A DNA stretch of 64,000 nucleotides from Mansonella perstans. Its lineage: Eukaryota; Nematoda; Chromadorea; Rhabditida; Onchocercidae. The notes below the pieces were generated by a model, which was given only the letters and a program-made list of their open reading frames with translations, did no database searches and was not told where the DNA came from. Positions 1 through 12,800 of this stretch are shown here, in pieces. Location: assembly GCA_037074765.1 (NCBI GenBank), contig JBAMDO010000576.1, positions 186,001 to 250,000 of the forward strand. Direction: 5' to 3'. The position numbers were made by a program, and so were the translations under genes. The stretch's first letter is position 1; every line of letters starts with the position of its first letter.

Positions 1-171
1 TTAATACTTAAAAGACTTCTGATATCACTAATAAAGTATTATTACTAACTAATCTATCCAGTCTATTTTGTTAATAAAACTAAAAAGTAAAAATTATGAA
101 AAGACTCACCGAATTAAATTAAATCAAAACCAACTACTGTACAAATTCTAACAAAAAGGTAATTTAAGATA

Positions 172-3100
172 ATGGCAACAATTAGAAGTTCTCTCTGTTC
201 GATATTTCTCGTTTCTTCAATGGCACTGCGATCCAAAAGTGAATATCCGTGGACCTTCGACAATGACTTATTCGGAGGTATTTGTTATAACCTTTGCTTT
301 TTCTTATCATCAAAATATGCAGTATTAAATACATGAGCAATTTCAAATTTGATTATCGAATAAAAAAAATCCTGATTACCGAATCAGGCCCATATAATAA
401 GAAAATCAATTATTTATAAAAGTCCAAAGTTTGTTAAAATTAGAAGATTTTTTGGCAAATAAAATAATTCGAAAAATGGACAACCCGCAGTACAAATTAT
501 TTGCAATTATAGCTTATTTCGCTTCATTTAGAAGATTTCAAGTATCAAGAAGTCTTACATAAATTTTGATGGCAAACTTAAACTTAAGAATTCATTTATT
601 TAATTTTTATAGAAATTCCGCATAGAAGAATTATCAGTTAAAATTATGCATCAACACTTGTAATTTACTTTTCTCAGTTTTCAAAAAATCATTATCACTA
701 CTTCAGCATTTATGCATTATCACTAATCCTTTGATATTTTCTATTTTATTCTATGCAAAATGGATATCATTTACATCAACTGAAAAAGATCTGTCACTTT
801 TTTGTGGTATAAATTGTGATAAGTCATTTATTATGCATTGAATTTAACAAATTTATTTTACTTTTTGTTTTAGCTGTTGCTTCTCTGAAAATCTGCTGAA
901 TTTTTTAGCTTTAATTGAAAGCCTAGTAGAGCAAGAGGAAAAAAGATCAAGAGAAAATTTCAGGGACTTTCATCAAACAAGTATATGTTGATAGTACTTG
1001 AATTTTCCGCATCGTAATTCAGAAAGATTTTGACAGTTTAATAGTTAGATAGCGCTTAATTTTTTATTCTTTTCAAAAACTATACAGGAAATATTATTTG
1101 AGAGCAAGAAGAAACATCACTAATTATGAGAGTTATGATTGTTCAAATTATTTGTTATGAACGTTCAGTTAAAATTCACTCACTGTAAGCACAACTCTCA
1201 TTACGAATAATTGCAACACACCTAGTCATATCCATTTCTTAGTCTCATTTTTTGTACAGATCAAGTTTGTCTTCATATAAAAGTATCAATTGATGAATGA
1301 TATAATGAATTTAATGAAATATGAGAAATTAAAATTCAGACACGATTTCTTAAGTATTTATCTCTAAACTTATTCTTTTCCTGACGATATAATTAGTAAT
1401 GAAATGAAACTTATGTATCGTACATTATATGTATGCATTAATTGCACTGCAGTTAAACATTATTTTTCATTCTCATTGCCATGATAATATGGGAGTGACT
1501 TAGGAAGATGCAATGCTTAAATGGATAAGAGATATGTTTGTTTTTTCCTTAGAAACTTTAGAGTTCTGTGCTTGTATTTACTTCTTAAATGAAAAAATTT
1601 TAAAATATGTTTGTAATCTCAGATTGTTAATCCTTTTGTTCTCTTTTATCATTCATCAGTCACAAATACTTAAAACGTTACGTTACAAGTTCAATTAAAG
1701 GAAAACAAATTACTGCCGATTTACTTTGAATATATATTTTTTCCTCAATTACAAATGAAAGCTGAAAATATACTGATGTCATCTTATCTCTTAATTCATA
1801 TTCGAAGTGAAACAGGTGAAAATGCTTAATGAATTATTTATTAGACTTAATGCCATATAATATATAGCAAGCAAATTCTTACTTTTGAACCTTTTTCAAC
1901 TTACTTCTTCTATTTTTCCTCTCATTTGTGCAATTTTCAAATCTTGAAACTGTGCCATTTTTACAGTTATGTTTTTTGAACAATAAATGAAAATAAAAAT
2001 TGAATTGTTAATTTTACTAATGATAAATTTTTCAAGAAATGTGCAACAGTAGTGTAAGTCCTTGAGATAAAACAAAGGAAAAACAGGAATGTTTAAGTTT
2101 GTTTCATATGACAGTGAAGCATCTATTGAAATATAGCATTTTAAATAATGAATCTCAACATCACCCCTGATTTATTCGCATTTGAATGAATAAAATGTAT
2201 GTGTGTGCAATTTAGTATATTAAAACTAGTCTACTGAAACTTAGGCTTGAAGAAGTAGAGTTACTTAATAATTTATAAAAGGAGAATATCATTAAAATGT
2301 GTTCGTTTACTTTGATTGAATACTCATGTATATGTTTAATTAATAGCCCGTTATAAATAAGAATATTTTGATTATCTTCTGGTCATGTACTCTCCATCGA
2401 CGAATGATTATGCAGAAATGTTTGCAAGATTTAATGCTCATATTGATTTAAGCAGAAACTAACTGAGAACTTTTTATTGATTAATGAGTTGAAAAATGTA
2501 AAAGAACAAGCAATTAGTAGTTAGAGGAATTTGCATGTAGCAAGAAAAAACTTTAATTGATTTCGGTTGTTCCATTTTCAATTCCTCTCATCAGAGAAAA
2601 GAAACAGTAAATTAAGTTTGTCTTCAAAGCATCGAAGAGCATCTTTCTGATAGTTTCAAATTCATTTAAGGCCTATTAAGTCTCTAACTTGCTCTTTTCT
2701 CACTGCCAAAATTGAACTAAATTTTTAGTTGGTACAATTTTGGAATGTATTAGATTAAGAGATTTCTTAGGTTAGCTTTCGATTAGGCTGAACTGATTTA
2801 ATGGAATATCCAATTTTCTGCATCGGCTTTGTCCAATTAATCTAACAAGTGCTTATTGGATTTCATTTGTTTTTGCCTGTAAGATTCGAGTAGTAGATAC
2901 TTAATTTTCACTATAATTCCTTTATTGATATTCACTCATATTGTCACTGCTGCCAAAATCAATGACAAAAATAGAGAGAAGTTTCTATTCCATTCTTATC
3001 TTTCGATATCTCAGGAATGCAAAGAAGCTTAAAAAATTAAGAGCTTCGAGCAAGAACGGTCCATGTCAACAACTGTGCATTCTTGAAATTCAAATCATAT

Positions 3101-6100
3101 CCGTTGTGTTTTAATCACCTGGGTATACCGGGAACTTTTGTATATTTCTATCGCAAAGACTTAATCAAATGCAAATCTTTATACTATAGGAATATTTTCC
3201 TCGTTAATATTTTTTAAAGATAATGTGCTCTGACTTATACTTTGATCTCATGATGAAATAAGAAGTAATCTTTGCTGCAATATTAAAAAATAATTATTTT
3301 AATTTCAAAAAGTATTTTTTTTTAATTGATAGAAATTAATTTCTCTTTGTAATTTATATTATTAGCCGATTTTCTTAATAATTTTGTATATCCAATTGTT
3401 TATAACGTAACACCTTACCATTTATGGGTGCTTGTTTCTTAGCGCCTCACTTCTAGAAAACAATTTCAGAATAGGCGTGTTTGGAACATTTCTTCATAGC
3501 TTATGATTCATTTCCGAATAGTTCATTTTGGATATTTTCGTATTATTCAATCGGTGATCTTAGCCATGCCTTTAACTAAAGCCAATATAAACAATATCTC
3601 AACTGTTATGATCACTTATTATTCAATCCGAAATACTTTTATTCTGTATAAGTAATTTGAATCGTAATAATCAACAATTTAACAAAATTTTCATTTTCAT
3701 TTCATTATCCGAAAATATGAATTTTTAAGATTTTTTCTGCTTATTATCTTTGGCAGAGAATTATTCCATTATTTCTCATCAAAAGAAATTATTTTTTATT
3801 AGTTTGAACTGTATATTTTCTCTTTTCTGTATCGTAGTCACGATCTCTTCCACTTAATATGTTTGAACAGATCTCTTAGATTTAATATTCTTGAACAGAC
3901 CAAGTAGTATTAGAAAGAGAAAAAATAATCAGAATATTGCTTCATGAATGGAATTAATTTGTTCTTACTTTAATCAAATCTTGTTGAATTTTATTGAAGT
4001 GGATGGAAGATTGAAAAGTGAAAAAGTTTCAACTAAAAAGAGTCACATTCATGTTAAACGCTTTAAAAGAAAAATATATTGCGCTTTGTACTGTCCTATT
4101 TTTTTCATTTTCGAATATATCGACGGGATAATTTTTTAATTAATTAACTAGGTTGAAGCGAACAATTTTTCGATATAGCTAAGTGTAAAAGGAAAACGGG
4201 GAAGAATATCAAAATGATTTCTAAGACTTCAACACTCTGTGATTTTCTTCTAAATTAGCTGAATCTAATTTGTCAACGAAAAGTTTCAAATGTGCAGAGA
4301 GATTTAGAAAGAGATTCAAATAGCGTTTGGTAGGAAATAATTGCAGCAAAGAATCTTTTTCTTGCAAAACTTTTATTTTCCTAGCTATTTATTGTTAGTG
4401 CAACATCATCCAAAAAAATACATCATTTCATGTGGAAAATGTGAAAATTTGTGCTTTATTGTCGCTGATTACATAGTTCTTTCAATTTCATCAAATAGTG
4501 GGTTTTCATCTCGAAAAGTTTTTTCTTTGAATACTAATTTTTGATTTCTTGCAAATTTATTTCTATCTCTGCCGACTTTGCCGACTTGTTCTGCCATTTT
4601 TCTCGCAAACTACTTTATGGGAGTCGGAAGTAGAAATTCGATAGGGTAATAAGTGGGAAAAGCACATTGAAAATAGGTATTAACAGAAAATTGACTGACC
4701 GGCAATCAATTCTCAATTGTATGCTCAAAAAACTCTTGGCAGATAATGGTACAAATATTTAACTAATAAATTTTTAATGAAAAACTGATAAAAAACATAT
4801 CGGAATGAGAATAAGAAGCGAAAAGATATATCGCAGCTAAAAGAAATGTTGAAAGCGCGATCATTGAAATTCCATCATTTCTTTCATTCTATTTATTTAT
4901 TCTAATATCACATTCTCTCTAAATTTATGGATAGCAAATATTTTTTGATACACTCATACTATTTATTTACTGGTATCACTTTTAAGGATCACATGACACA
5001 TTTTTTTCATCATTTATTTAATATTAGTTGCGAATTTTATACGATAGGTAAGATAGGCATATAGTTTAATGTTAATATTGAACAAACTTAAAACTCTAGT
5101 CAATAGCTTGAATAATTTAACTAATGAAAATTAAATGGAAACTCATTAGCATTATTTATTGATGTTGTGAATGTCAATATTTGTCAAATGTCTTTCAGAT
5201 AATAACCATTATCTGAGAGATGTGATTCAGTGAAAGGCCTGCTAAATGCAGGCGGATTGGCATTATTGTCACATTGCCGTAAAAAGGAAGCAATAAATAG
5301 AGAATTCAAGATAATTTTATAAAAATATTCTTTCAAGCTTTCATTATTATTAGCAATCTTCTGCTCTCTTCTGCCGTCTGTTCATTATTTCTTATGCTCC
5401 TTCTTTGACACTTCTATCTTTCGCCATCATCAGAATCTAAGCATAAAAAAAACTTAATAAAATAAATGGAAGGTTCCAAAGAGCCTTTATTCACCATAAT
5501 GGCAGTATCCCACTATTTAATGGTTTCATTTTAAGAAAAATGGCACCGAAAAAAAAGATTGCATGAAGAGAAATAATCGAGGTAATGAGGGGCTACAAGC
5601 GTAAATTTGTCTTTTTACGTTTTCCTTTCCTCATTTATCTTTTCCAACATAAGAATTAAAAAAAGACATAGTGATAATTACTACCTAACCGCTACCATTA
5701 CTATTATGCAGGTGCAAATTTTTTTCAAAAATTTGGAGAATTTTTAAAGAGTTCATCTTTGCAAGTTCTACATCACTTTTCTCACCTTTCATTCCCATGG
5801 TTTTTAAGATGACGTAGAAACAGTGAGCTAGCTTTTTAAGCACCAATTTTGAATTAGGAAATTCCAATAATTAATTGCTAACTTGTTTAATTAATTTTTA
5901 TTTGATTCATGCTGCTATTAAATGGTCCAGAATTCCCTCTCATAATAGAGGACACACGAATGTAAGGAGAATGTTCTCCAAAAACAAAGAATAAATGATA
6001 AAATATGACAAGTGGTTCAGAACGACTCTCTCCTATTTTTCCTTCTTAAACTCTTCTGAGCTCGCTTTGCTAAGCTTTTCCGACACTGAAGTTCATATAT

Positions 6101-8809
6101 TAATTTAAATTTGAAGGACTGAATTTTTTAAGTTTATTTATCGCTTCTAAATTCTAATAGATATATGAAGTCTATTTTCAATACTCTACAACAAAGTGTT
6201 GAAAATTTACGGATAAGCCATTTTGAAAATTCGATTGAATTTAAAATTCAAATTTCAGCACGGAAAAGGAAAGGTATGATTCCGTGGTTGATGACTGCCT
6301 GTTTCTACCCTTGCATTATAGGTCCCGATTTCTGGGGCCTTGTCAATAGACACTGGCGAATGTGTACGACGGGACAACTACAATCACCGATCAATGTCGA
6401 TCCGTCGGTGCTACTATATGATCCTGGTCTACTAGCTGTTAATATTAACAAACACCAAGTACACTTATTCAATATTTAATAGATCAAATGCACGAATGAA
6501 CTATGATCATCCATGTTAATGATATTTCTTTAAGATAATTTCTTTTACATTGTTGATATTGAATAATCATAATTTGATCATTCGCTGTCATTAATTTCGT
6601 TAGAAAAATTATTGGCATGATCATTAAGACTATTTTTATTCAGATCATTTCTAGCCATAACTAACTTTAGTATTTAATACAAATTAAGGTGCAAGCAACA
6701 ATGGAAAATATGGGACAACTACCATTGGTAACTATTAATGATTCATTAATTGAACAAGAGAATATCAATATCACTGGCGGTCCAGCATATCCTTACAGGT
6801 AAGGTGATAGAGTTTCCATTTACACTATTTGAAATTCCTGAAAGAAATATCACAACTTCTATACATATAGAAATTGGAATCGCACGTTATTGCAAATATG
6901 TGATATGTTAGCAATATATTTAATCTAAAAACAGTATAACATGATGATGGATTTCCTTACAAAAACAGGTATCGATTGCACCATGTTGTAGTGCATTTTG
7001 GATCAGTAGCTAATGATGAACGAGGATCGGAACATACAATCGATCTAGTTCGATTCCCAGCTGAGGTTACTTCTTCCATTCAATTTTCTTCTTAATTTAT
7101 AAAGTTTAAAGGTTGCAGAGATGTTACATCTTTGCAAATACTTTCAGTATGCAAAATGAGAAAAAGTTATGCATAGCGAAAGGAAATTTTGATTGTTTTT
7201 ATTATTTGCACGTTTAGTAGTTAAATTAGTCTTCCGAACTTCTAGGTACAACTATTGGCATACAATACTGATTTATACGCCAATTTCACGGAAGCAATGT
7301 CACAATCACGTGGTCTTTTGGCCATTTCAATAATTGTTGATGTAGGTGTTAACTTAGTAATTTTGCACATCGTTTTTTTCCAGTCATGGCGTATTTCAAA
7401 TTTTATGGTTATTTGCTTAATTAAGAAAATTTAAATAGCTTTCTGGCAACGTTATTTAAGAACTCTCAGAACAGTAAAAATTCGGTAGTCTTAGGTAGAA
7501 TATACATTTGAGGAACATTGTAAGAATTCTGAATTCCGTAGGAGTTCTCATGCAGAGATGAAGAGAAATTATTTTAGCTGGGTACAGTATCAAACACTGA
7601 ACTGCGAAGATTAACTGTTGCATCACAGAGTATTACTTATAAAGGTTTTCATTTCATTATTCTTATAAATAAATTTATTTAAGAACTCTCATAACAAACT
7701 ATAAATATTGTTTGACGATATACTATAACAAATAACCTTACACTGTAAAAGTAACCTATGGTACTAATAATTTATCAGATAATTGAATAATTTAAAAAGT
7801 TAATACTGTAGCGGAATGATGGTGAGACAGATTTTTTCCAGGCACAAAAACAATACTCAAGCGGTTCAGTGCGTATGGACTTCTACCACGGACTCGAGAT
7901 TACATAACATATGATGGATCATTGACATTTCCAGGTTGCTTTGAAACAGTTACATGGGTCATCATGAACAATCCCATTTATATAACCAAAGAAGATGTAT
8001 GACCGTTTTCTATGATTTTTTATTATATTATATTATATATATAATAAAAATTTTTTTTTTAGAAATTTTAGAAATTTGACTTAATCTTGCTTTCCTTATT
8101 TTTTTTATGGGGCGAGTAATATTCAGGAACACTGAAAGTGAAAAGAAACTGAAGTAAAAAGTAAATAAATTTGATTCAATGAATCACGGAGTTCCTAAAA
8201 CAAAATTTTGAAGTCATGATCTAATTACTTCAATTATTTTCAGTTGCAAATTTGGAACGATTTACAACAAACTGAAACCAAGCACCCTAGTCCAGTTTCA
8301 ATGTCACCTAATTATCGACCGCTAAAGCCTCTCAATGGACGTCTTTTACGCACAAATATTAATATCAAATATAAGGTCAAATTCTTTTAGAAATATATTT
8401 TAAGATACCTGAAATTTGAATCAAAATTGAAACTGTAAAAAAAATTTTTTAGTTACAAATTAAAGAATTTTGTTTTTAAGGAAAATGCACTACGGAACCA
8501 TTTTAGATTTCAAATAGAAATTAAGTTCATTGTAAATCCTACCAGTATCATTAGCATGCACCTAATCACTGGTGTTGCTATAGCCGGAAAAAAGCTTATT
8601 TTAAGTTTATAAGTTCATTTTGTGTGCGCACATTAGAGTAACTAAGAAGATGTTCAGTGGAGTTGATCCAACAGTATTGGCATTTACTGAAATGAAAAAA
8701 GCGTTTTCAGGCCAAATCACCACAATCATGTCAGAGCAACTTATATGTCGACATGGGTTACAAAGCAAATCCCAGACGTTCTTCTCTCATGTTTCATCAT
8801 CAATTATGA
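172..8809 (+). CDS. Carbonic-anhydrase-related protein (CARP X/XI-like, catalytically inactive), complete, 9 exons
   Basis: Exons: 172-277, 6322-6458, 6689-6798, 6969-7065, 7246-7341, 7578-7644, 7842-7996, 8244-8375, 8711-8809 (TGA 8807-8809). All phases agree and give 332 aa. An N-terminal leader (MATIRSSLCSIFLVSS...) suggests secretion. The alpha-CA fold then runs through FWGLVNRHW, GQLQSPINVD, VVVHFGS, GSEHTIDL, AEVQLLAYN, ITYDGSLTFPGCFETVTWVI and RPLKPLNGR to a basic tail GYKANPRRSS. By alignment to human CA II, His94 is Val and His119 is Gln; only His96 remains, so zinc catalysis should be lost. Vertebrate CARP X/XI show the same kind of loss (Arg/His/Gln) and have binding roles. C. elegans has comparable genes (cah-1/cah-2), but I cannot say which is the orthologue. 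The first intron is about 6 kb. A second possible start lies at 6276. The gene is convergent with the hydroxylase gene downstream. Family assignment is firm; exon 1 and the last exon are slightly less certain. Confidence 0.9.
278..6321 (+). other. Large first intron of the CARP gene
   Basis: AT-rich sequence between a GGAG/GTATTT donor and a TTGCATTATAG acceptor. I see no conserved coding segment on either strand; the longest open frames (about 60 codons) are A/T-biased and have no recognisable motif. A TTTCAG at 6253-6258 with an ATG at 6276, just upstream of exon 2, could serve an alternative transcript. Confidence 0.6.
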
Positions 8810-9801
8810 AACAGAATTTAGATGATGATAGTTTAGAAGTTCTTTAATAATAATCCTTATTGCCGCTTGACTTCCGTAATTGATCTGACTATAAATTCGT
8901 TACATAGATTGTTATTATAATTCTGGTTCAGTAAAGTTGAGATGCCTTTGTGAAACAACCAATGGCGAGAAAATGCTTAAGGAAATATATTCTAGGAGAT
9001 CAAAGATGCGAACTGCAACTAAGATATGTTTTTTTCAAATATTTTTAACTTTCTAGTAAACTGGATAGTAATAAGTTAATTTTGTGAACGTGGAAATTTT
9101 AAGAACTGTCAGGAGTACTCTAGAAGTCTACCAAATTGCTTGAATTTTTCTCGATGGTTTTGATTTACTTTGGTTCTCAAATTACTGTCTCATCGTTTTG
9201 AACTGAAAAAAGATTAATAACATGGGCTTCATTTTTCAGATCACCGAGGATTTTGTCAACTCCTGAAAGTTATTGATAATCGCTTGAAGTTGTGTGCCTT
9301 TCTGTGTAATTTTTTTCATTGTAAAAATGGAAGATTGTGATATATATGTGATAATGTTATGATTTAAAAAAAATTTCATTAGTAACATGTGATCAAGCCG
9401 AATTTGGTCTTGATAATGTAAATGAATAGACAAAATTCAAAATAAAGGTTCAGCGCTCAAATAAAGCAAAGTTTCGCCGCATTCATAAATTGTTAAGCCG
9501 TCATTAAAATTTTTATTTCAACTAACTAGTACACATTAGACATAATTGCTTTAATACTTTAGAATAAAGAAAGAATATTGAATAAGAAGATTAAGTTTTT
9601 TAGTAGTAGAATTATCTCATGGAAGATTATTTTTGGCATTTGTAATTTTTGATATGAGAGATTTTTTGCTCATTCATAGGTATTAGTAAGTTCTCTGGAA
9701 AAGATCTAAACAACTTTTAAGGTTCATTTTAATTTCGTGCACTTTTTGGTGCATACTTGGATTGAATTTATCCATGAGATATTCTTGGTAGATAATATAA
9801 C
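8810..9801. other. Convergent intergenic region (3' ends of CARP and hydroxylase genes)
   Basis: About 1 kb between the stop codons of two convergent genes. It should hold both 3' UTRs. AATAAA-type signals for the + strand gene occur near 9443 and 9462. No coding segment was recognised. Confidence 0.6.
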
Positions 9802-12800
9802 TCACTTCTCAGCCATATTTTTGCTCAGTGCTTTGACAGCTTCAGTAAACGATGACAAGTCATCTTTGAAGCGATTTAGTCCATCCTTCAGATCTTGCAT
9901 TTCTTTTATAACTTCCACCGATTCTGTATATGGTTCGTAGGTAACCACAAATGGACGTTTAAAATTTCGCGCGAATACTCTAAAATTTAGTCGTTCACAA
10001 CGAGTAAATCATTGCAATTTGATTTATTTCATTTCTGTTTCAGTTTTCTGCAATTAAAAATATTTTGTCTTGGCTATAATTAATTAAGCATCTCATAAAT
10101 TTTGTTCGGGAAAATTTACATGATATCAAATCATGAATACATAAACTACAAAGGCAATAGATTTCACCCTTATTAAATATTAAATTTTTCTTTGTCAGTT
10201 AAAAAAAAGTGTCATTTCCAAGGGAAATAACGGCGGCAACAAATAAATGTGCGAACAAAATCAAATTGATTGAAGAATTTCAATGAAAACTATAATTTCA
10301 TTAATAGTAGAAGATTCGATACTTCAATTTAATCATTGCATCGAAGATCGAATCAACAACGAAATAAACTGGCTGATAATCGAAATCTTCATATTTTTGC
10401 AGTGCTGCGCGTTGTGGATCGAAGGGTTCATGTTCTGGTTTATTCGAACAGGCATGCTGAAATTATTTCCTCATTCATTCAATTATCATGTTTTCCTCCC
10501 TGGCATCTGTTATTTGTATTTATTATTATATTTACCATATTCCAGTCAATTATTACATTATTACGATGTTATCATCAACTATTATCATCTTTTTACTATT
10601 AACTATCATTGTTTGTCATTACTATACTATTAATAATGTTTATTATCACGCTGCCATTTTCTTATTATTATCATTAATTAATCACTATCGCAAAAAGATG
10701 TGATTTTTGATAATTTAAACAATAATTCTAGTATGGAATTTTATGTCACTTCTGGAAACATCGAATGACGAGACCAGATCTGCCTATCTCTCAAGAGATT
10801 AACTTTTAAATAAATTCATTTATCTCTATGATTATTCTATTAAAATATAGTAGCTTTAAAAACTTTTAATTAGAAAATTTCAAACTTAACTTCAAAATGT
10901 TTTGACATGAAAAGTTAGCTTAATTAGTTTAAACAGTAGAAGATGTACCATAAGTTCACCATATGATGAAAGTAATCCAGCACCGATAGCTTTCAGCTGA
11001 CCATTTTGGCGGCACAAACCGAATTCGATTGTGAACCAGTAAACCTGATGAATTGCTTCATTGTATTTAATATACTATTATAACAATAATTGCAGCTATT
11101 ATTGAGATAAATATCGTAATAAATGAATCTACACATGCAAATCGGATATGCGGCAGGATAAGAGGATCACATACTTTCCGCTTCAAAGAAGTCAATAGAA
11201 GTTCAAATTTATACCGTAGCAAGCTGTTCGATCTGTTCATCACTTCCACCCAACGACAGAAGTCCAATTTGCTGAGAAAACTGGGCAATGAGTGGATCGG
11301 CAAACATCGGACAATGTCCGATAAATTCATGAATTAAGTCAGGCTCAGGAGAATGATGAGGTGAACCATGATGTCGAATATATGTGGTAGTCTGAATAAA
11401 GAAAAGGAATAACAATCATTTTAAGAACTTTTTTAATACGTTCCAGAAATTAAGCTTTGGAAACAGCATGTTTCTTTGCTTTAAAAAAACAGACTAACTT
11501 GAAAAACGCGATATGCTAAACTAGCCAAAAAATCACGTGCTGAAAGTAATCCAGCACACGGTCGAAGTTTAAATCCAGTTTTACCTGAAAAGCAAGCTGT
11601 CAACACTCATTTCTGAATCTTGCAACACTATCTATATTTAAATTTTCTCTTTAAATTGAGATGAAATAAAAAATCGCACTTTAACTCATAAATTGACTTA
11701 ATTTACTAGTAAGATAGAAAAAGTTAAGGGTCGAACTTCTGAAAACCTCGAAATTTGTTAACTTTTATAAAGATTATACGATGAAACATGCACATTTATT
11801 TATCAAGGATCAAGTAATGAAGGGCGAAGCTTAGATGTCAGTAAGCTCTCTGATGATTTTGTGTCTAAGATTTTCTGAGAAAATGGAAGTGTTAAGTGCT
11901 GTTTGAAGTGAAGTTATTAAACTTTGAAGCAATTAGTAACTCTATGACATTAAAATTGGAATTTTTGGAAATTTTGTAGATTTTACGTTGTAAATATCTA
12001 TTAATGAGCGTCAATTTTGGTATTCGGGTAGACTCTAGAAGGCCTTCCAATTCCATCTGTTTAAAATTTTGCTGATACTCGATACATGCATGAGAAATAT
12101 GCAGTGATTTCAATTTATTAAAGACAACTTCCCAAGTTCTGTGCTCTTCTCGACTATATTCAATTTCTGGCAATTTTTCGCCACTGAAATGAAAATTTGC
12201 TTGAAAGCTGTCATTGACGAATAATTGAAAAACATGGAGGCACATTTTACGCTTCTATCTTCGAGGAAATTGTTTTAACAGGTAGATGAGGTTTAAAAAT
12301 ACTTAAAGTCTAATTAAAAGAGAAGAAAATATTTGAGAATTAAGCTAATCAAAAGGATGTACCAGTAAACTTACTAATTATAAGCTTTGGCGATGTTGTT
12401 CAGTTGCTCTCTTCGCTGAATATATTCTTTATCACCATATCCCTAAAGGAATGATTGCAAGAAAATGACAACAACCACCAGGATATTCTTCCTATCTTGA
12501 GCACTTTGCTCTGGTAATAAGCGGGAGTAAGAATTATGAAATGACTGATTGTGCCGATCGAGAAATCATTACGTATCATTAAAAGATTGTCAATGGTTTT
12601 TTATCGCAATGAAAAAGTTGATATGTTTGGAACTATGATACCGGATGTCGTGGGTCAGACGTTGGTTCATATTTTACTACACAATGATGGCATTTGTCCA
12701 AGTCGGAAATATGTTTCGGAAACCACGGAACTGAAAAAATCATTCTCTATTTCCAATAAAATTTTGACCGATCTTTTTTTTTTCAAAAAAGGCTGAGTGA

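Noticed and set aside
8376..8390. Read-through end of the CARP gene at TAG 8388-8390
   Set aside because: The donor at 8375 is good, and a final exon at 8711-8809 keeps phase and supplies a CARP-like tail (GYKANPRR), so the short read-through is less likely.
10283..10703. Three overlapping + strand frames of 71-116 codons
   Set aside because: They run through an ATT/ATC simple repeat and lie opposite a certain exon (10323-10456) of the minus-strand hydroxylase gene.
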